DNA of 34,720 bases from contig KV918958.1 of assembly GCA_002049455.2 (NCBI GenBank), positions 110,717 to 145,436 on the forward strand. Reading direction: 5' to 3'. The stretch comes from Porphyra umbilicalis. Taxonomy: Eukaryota > Rhodophyta > Bangiophyceae > Bangiales > Bangiaceae. Below are positions 26,446 to 34,720 of the stretch, piece after piece (the first letter of the stretch is position 1; each line of letters starts with the position of its first letter). Below the pieces are notes generated by a model. It was not told where the DNA came from. It made no database searches and saw only the letters and a list, made by a program, of their open reading frames with translations. The position numbers and the translations under genes were made by a program.

Positions 26446-27513
26446 CTACACCATCTTGGTGTACACGTAGATGGAGCCACCCTTGCCACGGCTGATCCTC
26501 ATCTTCTCGTCTAGGTAAAAGGTGTCGAGGAACGTCTCTGGCACCGCCCCGTTCTTCAGCTTCCCGTAGAGCTGTTCGACGGGGAGAGAGCCACCCAAGC
26601 CGCCGAGGTCCAGCTTCCCCGCCAAGCTCTTACCCTTGACGCCCGTCTTTTCCACAACCAGCTCCAGGCGCTCGCCCGTGATGGGTGTCACCCGCGCCGT
26701 CGTGCTGACCGTGCCCGTGATCATCGGGAAGGCGGTCACCTCCACATCATTGACGAGCTCCCCCGAGTCGACCCGCAGCATCTGCTTGACCTGACCCACG
26801 ACCAGTAGCGGCGTCGCCGCGGCCAGCAGCAGCGGAGTTGTCTTGAATAGCGGCTTGGACGCATACACAAGTAGCCACGTGCCGTCAATGAGCGCCGTAT
26901 CCACCGGCGAGTCAGTAGGGTTGGCCGCCTCAAGCATCGACACCAGGTCCTCCACCGCCTCCTTCTGCGCCGATGTAGCCAGCTGTCCACGGTCAGTCGC
27001 CGCCGCAATCTCCAGCAGCTTCCCCTTCATCTCTGTCCGCGACGCGTCCGCGTCAAACGAGGGCGGCTGGTCCTCAGGTTTGCTCGAGTCACCGCCACCG
27101 CTGGTCGGCGGTGGCGGCATGCCGCCGCCGCCCACGCCCGTGCCGACCGAGGCCGCGACCGTCGGCGGCTCGGGCGCGCCATACAGGGCGCTCGTGTCAG
27201 TGGCAGTGTTCGGGTCGTCCTCCTCCAGCTTGTTCAGGTACGCGTCGCCGCCAGCAGTGCCCGACGGACCGGGGTTCACAACGGGGTTGACGGGGCCCCA
27301 CGACGACTTCGGGGCGGACGCGGCGGACTCGCCCTCCAGCTTGTTGAGGTACTCATCGCCGCCGGCAGTGCCCGTCGGCCCGACATCCATGCACGTCCGC
27401 GCCGCGCGCGATGGCGCCGCCGACCGCACCAGGCGGGGCCGCGACCCGAGGGAGGACCGAGCGTGCGCGCCTCGCAGGGCAACGGCGCCCGTGCCGACCA
27501 CAAAGGCGCTCAT
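26446..27513 (-). CDS. Plastid lipid-associated protein / fibrillin
   Basis: 355 residues from an ATG at 27513 in a textbook Kozak context (CCGCCACCATGAG). Residues 1-42 are basic and Ser/Ala/Arg-rich, fitting a plastid-targeting sequence. Residues 45-60 and 82-97 repeat a motif (GPTGTAGGDEYLNKLE and GPSGTAGGDAYLNKLE), followed by a disordered Pro/Gly stretch. The PAP/fibrillin domain spans about 161-354: KGKLLEIAAATDRG at its start, LIDGTWLLVYAS (208-219), VVEKTGVKG, FLDTFYLDEKMRISRGKGG (328-346) and the terminal YVYTK. Fibrillins are lipocalin-like proteins of thylakoids and plastoglobules that bind lipids and help in photoprotection and lipid metabolism. No intron is needed. Which fibrillin subgroup it belongs to is not clear. 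Confidence 0.92.
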   Translation of the reverse strand: MSAFVVGTGAVALRGAHARSSLGSRPRLVRSAAPSRAARTCMDVGPTGTAGGDEYLNKLEGESAASAPKSSWGPVNPVVNPGPSGTAGGDAYLNKLEEDDPNTATDTSALYGAPEPPTVAASVGTGVGGGGMPPPPTSGGGDSSKPEDQPPSFDADASRTEMKGKLLEIAAATDRGQLATSAQKEAVEDLVSMLEAANPTDSPVDTALIDGTWLLVYASKPLFKTTPLLLAAATPLLVVGQVKQMLRVDSGELVNDVEVTAFPMITGTVSTTARVTPITGERLELVVEKTGVKGKSLAGKLDLGGLGGSLPVEQLYGKLKNGAVPETFLDTFYLDEKMRISRGKGGSIYVYTKMV

Positions 27514-30500
27514 GGTGGCGGGAAGTGTAGGGGGAAGGGAGAAACAACAATAACAGATGATGTTGGAGAGGTCGGGGTGAATGAGTTGTGAGACGAGACA
27601 GGTCTGACAGCAAACGTTTGATCGGGGGGGACAGGGAAGTCGAGGGGACGGCGGATGGGGGCAGACGGGGCGTAGGTTGGCGGCCGCGGTGAGATCGTCA
27701 GCGGTAGCAGCGAGGCGGGCAGCCAAACGTTCTCGCAGCCGATCCAATCCCAATGGCGGTGGAAGGCAACCCAATTTCGGTCTGGGAGCCCGTCGGCCAC
27801 AGCGCTGGCAGCCAGCGCGGGCATGTGATTGCAAGACGCGGACAGACCCGAACCAAACCCATCGAGCCAGAGGAGCCGTATGGGCCACCTCCATCGGCTC
27901 GGGGCGGTTTGCAGGCGAAACGACAGCCACGATCGGCAGGGTTTGGGGCCACTTGGGCCGTCTCACAAGGAGATTCTTTCATTCCACGCCCCAGAAGTCC
28001 TTAATCTGAAGCCTGTTCGGAAACTAAGTGTATTTCACGTGACGAAGCGCAGTCTGTACGGCTGAAACCAAGCACGTGTTGCTTCCAAACGATCGGATCA
28101 CAGCAAAACGTCCACCTCGAGGCCTCTCGAGGTCCGGCAGGCGTTGACTCATGGTCATTCTGTGCACACCAGGGGTCTTCAAGCATACTTTTCCTCAGGC
28201 GTCTTCGCGCGTACTTTTCCCTGGCCTTTAGGACAGGGTGCTCTCAAAGTGTAGTGATGCACACATATACTTAGATCACGGGACTTGCTCTCCGTTTCAG
28301 AGGTAGCAGTCTGCATTCGTGTCCTCAGGGATCTGAGGGCGTGTCGACGTTGGAAGGGTCGCGATGACGCTGAAAGCGAATAGAGTTACGCGGCTGAGAA
28401 GGACTGTCCTGCCACAAGGGTCACAGGGCCCGGACGGTGCCTGCCCCCCTATCACCCCCCACCGCCCCGAGTTGGGCGCGGCGACCGCGCGCACCGACTA
28501 CGGGGGTTGAACGCGCCTGCGATGACTCGCGGGTGATCGTGCCTGCGCGCCGGCTTCTGTTGCGGCGGCCCGTCCGCCTGCCATCTAGCGGCGCGGTTAG
28601 AGATGCGCCGCGCGGCAGAGTGAATGCCCCTCCCGTCGGCGTCGCGCGACGCCGGCGAGCCGCCGCCGCTGCGGTGCTGGCGGCGGCACCCTTTTCCCCG
28701 CCCCACGTTTCCCCCGCCACGGCAACGTGGCTGTACGTGCCCCCGTGCGCGCTCGCGGCTATGGAGCCGGCCGGCGTGCCCGGTGTCGATGCGTCGCCAA
28801 GCGCGCCACCGCCCTGAAGGCCAGGGTATTGCACGCACGTGCCTGGAATTTCTTTTGTAAACGATTCTCTTATAACGAGAACGCACTGTAATGGGCCTTA
28901 TCTGAGAGCCAATCACATTTGGTGACGCTTTTCATTTGGATTGTTGATGTAAAAGTACAATAAATGTTCATACATTAACTTTCTCTGGTACCCGGTCAGA
29001 ACGCAGATTCGCCACTACGCTCGGTACGTTTGAACCTGAACTTTCGCGCTCCACATTTGCCGACGCTGGCATGGGTCATACCGAATACGCAGACTGTTTT
29101 TTTAGTTGGGTACGCTTCACGACCCCTGCTCTACACCAGACCGCACGCCCCGAACGTCCGAACGCCGAACGGCGATATCTATGGACATCCCATTGGCCAA
29201 GCATGTCAGCCGCGGCGTTCGAGACCGTTCGCGGCCCTAAATCAGGTCCAAACGGTTTTCCAGCCTTGGGGCCCCTTCAATTGATAGTTCTTGGCGCTTC
29301 ATGCCACGTTTTCGCACCTGGGAGAGCTCCATACCGACGTCCGAGTTCGTGGTCCAAACAGCTCGACGGCGGCGGTCGCCACCGGCGCTCATCACGCGTC
29401 CACCTTGGTGTTTGTAACGCCGTGCCGCACGGCGTGCAGTACTTGCTCCCCACCTACTGCACCGCGTACCCGAGAGCTGCACAGGGAGACCTGCACCCGC
29501 CCTGCCTCCCAGCCTACCGCCCCCCATCTCCGACCCGTACGATTCGCGGACCATGGACAACGTAGTGCAGAACGAGCGCACAGTATTCTTGGTTGTTACT
29601 GCACCGCGTCTGCTCTGTGTTGGCGCGGGCGGTGGTTGGCGCTGTGGGCAGGCGTACTGTGGATGAGAGCCCAATTGAGAGGAAAGTGCAAGAGCGCAAT
29701 TTTCATTTGACTCTTGGAGAAAACTGAGCTTCTGTGGTCAGGATGCCTTGCCCTCAGAAAACCATCTTGCAATTATTGACACATTTCAAGGCCTGTGCAT
29801 TTCCCCGAACGTCCAAACGTCCGAACATTCGAACTTTCAGCCGTTCGGCGTGGTGTAGAATGACTCGTACTGTATGCAGTCAAACGCGGCTGCTTTCGAA
29901 CTTCTGGGCAACTGTCTGCAGGTGCGCCGCGACGATGTGACGCTGCAGCCGCCGCGGTCTGCCTCCCGGAAAGCCTTTCGTGTCTACGCGGCAGTCCGTG
30001 CTGATGACTTGTGCCACACTCTCCAGCCGAGGCATGTCTGACTGGCGACTCAACCCATCCTGGTGCTGTGGGTGTTGCCGGCGGGTCCTCCTTGCGGAGG
30101 GACGGGGGCTCTGGCCGACCACTTGTTTATGCACGGTACAGGCGCCCGCGGGTTGAGGCTTCGAAGCATCCGCCGCGAACAGAGAGGCGCACTCTCACGG
30201 CGGCCACGCAGCGACAGTTCAGGGCCTGCGCTCACCCCCCCTTGCAACTGGTTTGACGGGAGAGATCCCCTCGCAAAGGGGCGCGCCTTTCCGCACAGGT
30301 GGAAGTAGACCAGGCTCGTTGTGCTGACCCCATCCCCGTTCCGGAGGCGTCGAATTCGGGGGGCTCCCCGCCGCCGCCAACTCCTAAACCGCCCCCCGCT
30401 GCTGGCCATGCCCACCGCTTCGTGCGCCTTTGTCTTTGTTGGCGGTCGGGCGGGTCCATGGTGGTGGTAAGAATGCAACAAGAGCTTGCGGGACACACCG

Positions 30501-31203
30501 CACCAGCTATGCCCGATGGTCTGAGAGTGGCGCCGCGCGGCGTGGCGCGGCGTGGCGGGGTGGGGAGGTGGACCCGCCATCACGCAATTTGACAGCGCGT
30601 GCCACCCACAGTGGGCAGCGGACCGACCGCGGACCGACCGCGATCCACGGACGGGAGGGACACACGCGAAACCCGGCCTCCTACCCGAGCCTGCTGCGTT
30701 TCCTGGCCGTCAGGGAGGTTAAGAGCGAGCCCAGCGGTGCCAGTCAACGCCTTTGGTGTAGCGTTTTCAATAACAGCTACAACCAGTTCCATGGGTTCTC
30801 TGCTGTCTGTGCGCCCGCTGCATCTGTGTTCTCTTCAGTACCTCCTCCTCCCCCCAATCACAGATCCCACCCCCGCCGCTCCCCCTATGCGCTGAATGGC
30901 GAGGCGCCCCCCCTCAAAGAAAAACGAGTGCATTCTGCGACCCCTCCCCCCCCACCCTCGGCGAGGTAAAACGAGCTGAAGCTGACGACGACGGAAACCA
31001 ACGCATCCACTCCACGACCTCTCGCTTCACAGCAGCGGTGGCGGCGGGCCGGACTGCGGCAAAATGGGTCGGTAGAGGCGGGGCTCGGGGCCTCCGGCGC
31101 GCGTCTCCTCCGGCCACCGCGTCCCATGATCCCGGACAACAGGCCACACCTCACAAGTTTTGATAGGCTCATCCCACGCCCCCGCTGCCATCTGCGCCTG
31201 CGC
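27514..31203. other. Intergenic, no gene recognised
   Basis: About 3.7 kb. 28430-28830 is a GC-rich island open on both strands but without an ATG start or known domain. 28175-28200 and 28201-28226 are an imperfect 26-bp tandem repeat (GTCTTCAAGCATACTTTTCC type). CCCGAACGTCC followed by AACG recurs near 29148 and 29803. GGACCGACCGCG is doubled near 30622. Unseen small exons are possible, as the neighbouring gene has introns. Confidence 0.4.
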
Positions 31204-33360
31204 TTACGCCCACCGTGCACCGCTAGCCACAGGGTACGGATCCGGGAGAGCCAACGCGGGCGCGGGCACCCCACGGCCAGTGCCGCCAAAAGAGCCGACG
31301 CCAATTGCAACGCCACCGTACGGCCCGCCGTTGTTGCCGCCGCTGCCAAAGCCCCCCCCACCGCCGCTGAGGTCATACAACCCACGTTCGTACGCGTTGG
31401 GGTCGAATTCTGGGTGCAGGTTCCCCTCGTGCTGCGCGCGAAAAAATGCACACAAGACACACCCCAGCAAGTATACGCCAGCCAAACGAGAGTCATTGAG
31501 GAAAGGTTAGATATGGACACTGTTTTGACCTCTCCCGCTGCCTTGCACGCCCGCGTTGGCGCGGAGAGGGACCACAGCACCACAGGCCCACGCGAGAAGC
31601 ATTCGCGCGGGCGCCCATGAGCAAAGTCGAGCGTACCTTGTTTCGGTTGTACAGCTCCCCAAACATCTTGTTGCACACCCTGCAGGCATGGGGCTTGCAC
31701 TTTTGATGCACGTTACGATCGTGTATGAAGAGCGTCCACTTGGTGGCAAACGCTACGGTGTCCCCACGTTCGTCAGGGCCACCCGTAAAGGCGCATCACG
31801 GCACAAATGACGCACAGCAGGCACAACAAAAACGAATCCACAGGCACGTCAGTTCCAGGCCTGCGCATCCGAGCAACGGGTCCAACAAACATGCGTGCGC
31901 TTGCAGCACTGAGCGAGCGCACCACACCACCCACCACGGGCTGCAGCGCCCTCCCCGTCCCCTCACCAAACAAATATAGCACCCCCAAACGTACCCTTGT
32001 CACACGTCGGGCACTCGTGCGGCCGCAGGTGCAGGTGCACCGCATTGAAGTGGCGGTGGAGGGAGCCTTTTTGGCCAAATTTACGACCACACTCGGTGCA
32101 CTCAAAGGGTTTGGCGGAGGCACCCCCCGCCCGCGCGGCGCCGCCGTCACCGCCGCCAGCCCGGTGAGGGGGCACGTGACCGCCCTCCCCGCGCCGCTTG
32201 TCAATAGTGGCGCCAACCCGCAGGCGGTCGGTGAGGGTGTGGGCGCTGCGGCTGCCGCGCGGAGGCGGCGCCACCCAGCCTCTATGGCTGCTGGCGGGGG
32301 CCTCGTCTGACCGCGAGGAGCGGTGGCCGTAGGCGGCGCTGGAGGCGCCGCCGCCTCCGCGCCATTCGACGGCAGGGGCGGCGCCGTGGGGGGCGCCCCA
32401 GCCCCACCCAGGGAAGCCGGCGGCGGCCAGCGGCGGCGCCGCACGCACCAGACCGCTGCCACCAACCACGCTCCCATGGTCATAGGGCGCGCGACGGGGC
32501 CACAAGGTGGCAGAGTCGGCGGCGGTGGCCCCGCGGGCGCCCCCACCGCCAGTGGCGGCAAAGCCCGCCGGCGCGCGCGCGCCGCTCCCGTCAGCCCCCG
32601 CGACGCCGAGTGCCGACGCGAGCGCCGCAAAGCCCGGCAAGGACGCACCCTGCCGATCGTCGCACCCCGCCGCCGCCGTGGCCTGCACCGGCATCGGCTG
32701 CTGCCGGGCGTGTGGCACTACCGTCGACCCTGCCGGCGGAAGCCGCACCCGCTCGCCGCCGTCTGCCGCCCCCGCTGTTGCCGCCATGCAGCGGCCGGTC
32801 GCCGCCGCAGGGACCGCGAAAGGTGCGGTGTCGGCGACAGCGACGTGAGCAGAGTCCGTGGCAGCGGCGGTGTCGGCCGCCCGCGCCAGCGGGGGCGTCC
32901 ACACGGACCCAGGGCGGGATGAGGAAAAAGGCGGTTCGTTCCCAATCCCCAGCTGGTGGAGCGACGGCAGCGACGGCTTGCGATCGACGAGCACTCCCGC
33001 CGTACCGGGTGGCGTCACGGCCGTTCCGGGCGGGCGGCGGTCGCCGTCGGACGGTCCTGAGGACGGGGTCCCAAACGGGCGGTCGCCCCCCAAGGGCGAC
33101 CCCCAACCGCGCGCCACTGCGCCGAGACCAGACGCGACGCGGAGCGGCCGCGGAACAGACGCCTGCGTCGGCAAACCCGCCACCTGTGGCACCGACAGGG
33201 GCACCGGCGACGCGCGGAGCGGCGACGCGGCGGGCGGGTACGCTATCGAGGGCGGGACAAAGAGCGGCGCCGACACGGCGGGTAGGCGTGGCGGCGTGCC
33301 CGCACCGTCCCCACGGCGGCCGTCTTGTTTGTCGTCAGATAGCAACCGGGACAGGTCCAT
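31204..33360 (-). CDS. C2H2 zinc-finger protein, three exons: 33360-31995, 31752-31637, 31431-31204
   Basis: Spliced product of 569 residues, start ATG at 33360 (context GCGCCCATGGAC, MDLSRLLSDDKQDG). Residues 1-415 are low-complexity Ala/Gly/Pro-rich, probably disordered. Three C-terminal fingers follow, each C-x2-C-x12-H-x4-H: C421/C424/H437/H442, C450/C453/H466/H471 and C479/C482/H495/H500, exactly 29 residues apart. Finger 1 lies in exon 1. Finger 2 starts in exon 1 (CPTCDK) and ends in exon 2 (FATKWTLFIHDRNVH). Finger 3 starts in exon 2 (CRVCNKMFGELYNRNK) and ends in exon 3 (HEGNLH). The perfect spacing strongly supports both introns. A Gly-rich tail (GGGGGFGSGGNNGG) ends the protein. 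Probable sequence-specific nucleic-acid binding; targets unknown. The frame is open upstream of 33360, but this start has the best context. Confidence 0.85.
31432..31636 (-). other. Intron 2 of the zinc-finger gene (205 nt)
   Basis: Donor GTACGC after AAC AAG; acceptor TTTTTTCGCGCGCAG before CAC GAG. Phase 0. Removing it joins NRNK to HEGNLH and completes finger 3. Confidence 0.85.
31753..31994 (-). other. Intron 1 of the zinc-finger gene (242 nt)
   Basis: Donor GTACGT after AAG G; acceptor GACACCGTAG before CG TTT GCC. Phase 1. Removing it joins CPTCDK to AFATKW and completes finger 2. Confidence 0.85.
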
Positions 33361-34720
33361 GGGCGCCCCGCGGTCGCGACCGTGACTGCCCGCGCGCGCG
33401 CGCCGTCGACGTCGAGCTGTGGCGGTGGGGGCCGTGCGTCGCCGTGCAGGGAGCAGCGGCAGATTTGTGAGGTGTCTGATATAGGGAAAACCCCGGCCCA
33501 CTGTTGCGCGCGTGCCACGGGCGCGAGTGAGTTGCGCCACGTGCGGAGGAGCTGGGAGGGGGCCCCCGCCCACGCGGTCTGCCGGCCAAAAGAGCCAGCG
33601 GTGCGGGTTTGTGCATTCGCGCGACCCGTGCAGCCACGGCCGCCGCGGCTCCCCCACCCAGCAAGGACAAGCTGACGGGTGGGGCGAGACACGGGGGGCA
33701 CCGCCGCCGCTGTTGCCGCCTGGGCGTGCCGCGCGCCTACGTTCCGCTGAGAGACGCGCCGACATGCGCCCACAGCGGCGACAGGAGGGGGGTCCCGGCA
33801 CACGTGGATCAAATAGGAGCTCGCCTCGTCGGCCTGATGGTTTGGCACACGGCCCCGTCAGGCCCCGTCACTGAGGTACAAACGGCCAGCAAGGCAAAAG
33901 TAACAAGAAAAACAGAAAAGTGCCACGCACGCGTGTGTGTGCTGTCTCCCGCACTATTGGACCACCGATTCCCCGTGCCAGGCACGTCGGCCCTCCTCTG
34001 ACCAGATGCACATGGCCGTCGGAGGGGCTGGGAGTGGGTGGATGCGCGGGACGCGGCACAGCCTCTTCACCCTGTAAAAACAGAGCAACAATGTCCGATG
34101 GGGCATGCGGCCGAGAGCGAGGCGTAGGGAGATACCAGCGGCTGCGGCCGCCCGTGAGGCTGCTAACGTTGGAGACGCGCGGTGCCGAGCGTAAATAGCG
34201 AGGCGTCCTGCGCGGGAGGGGGTCAGCTCCGCGGCTGGCTCGCGTCCTCCCGCCCCTCCACCACGGATCTCCCTCCACCCCAGCTACCCTCGGGGGCCCC
34301 CGAGGGGCAGCGCTGCGGAGGAAAAATCGACATGATGTTGGCCGCAACAGCGGGGTCCGCCAGTCGGGCAGTCGCGACGAGCCCCTGCGAGCCGCGCCCC
34401 GCCACTCGCCCGTGGCGAGTCACCCGACGGTTGTCGATTGCCTGGCCACGCCTATTCGAGCGGCAGAAAAGGGCGCGAGAAGCCACATTCGCCCAGCCCA
34501 TTGGCGGCCGAGTGCCCCTGGACCTTCGTGCGAGCGCTGCCTCGCCCGAACGGGTGCTTGGGAGACGACGCCCTCCACTTCTTGCTGCCCATTGCCGAAG
34601 CAGAACCGTGTTCGATTGGGATGTGTGTGTGCGGTCGGCGGGGAGGTGCTTGGCCAGCAACCCGCGACGGGCCACGTCGAGTGGCGCGCTGTGCGGTGGA
34701 CTCTAGGGTGGGGTGCGTAC
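33361..34720. other. Upstream of the zinc-finger gene, no further gene recognised
   Basis: GC-rich and open in several frames, without a recognisable domain. It should include the promoter and 5' leader of the minus-strand zinc-finger gene. No clear TATA box found. Confidence 0.4.

Noticed and set aside
28437..28817. Small gene in the GC-rich island
   Set aside because: Open frames on both strands start with GTG only, end in low complexity and show no domain.

Overview
The window is nuclear DNA of a GC-rich photosynthetic eukaryote, most likely a unicellular alga. The evidence is a plastid fibrillin (PAP) gene with a Kozak start, a C2H2 zinc-finger gene whose fingers are completed only by removing two GT-AG introns, a TATA box, and PIF/Harbinger transposons carrying the Plant_tran-type transposase and its Myb/SANT-like partner. 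The exact lineage cannot be read from this sequence.

Layout. 1-940: the 3' end of a GGCCGC-rich reading frame followed by a structured U-rich element. 2682-11690 (boundaries unresolved): Harbinger-like element 1, with a Pro-rich and Myb/SANT-like gene on +, an Ala-rich ORF in the spacer, and a transposase on -; the Myb gene carries an apparent frameshift. 12628-21511: Harbinger element 2, complete, 8884 bp, with 29-bp terminal inverted repeats (28/29 identical) and a TAA target-site duplication on both sides. It holds an intact transposase (+), a G-rich satellite spacer, and a Myb/SANT-like gene plus a Pro-rich ORF (-). 21515-34720: host DNA with a secreted choice-of-anchor A protein (+, 23449-24381), a fibrillin (-, 26446-27513) and a three-finger C2H2 protein (-, 31204-33360, three exons), separated by long intergenic stretches where I recognise nothing.

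The main discovery candidate is a family of five short elements lying shortly downstream of the stop codons of the transposon genes (893-928, 7340-7380, 9207-9247, 15800-15840, 17248-17290). In the sense strand each reads as lower stem (AAGG or GAGG), U7-U9, a GC-rich hairpin, U7-U9, then CCUU or CCUC. Two facing U tracts between two stems is the architecture of an ENE, the RNA element that clamps a poly(A) tail in a U-A-U triple helix and protects the transcript from decay. Hairpin sequences differ between copies while pairing is largely kept. Both transposons place their two genes tail to tail, with an ENE-like element at each 3' end and a GC-rich repeat spacer in between.
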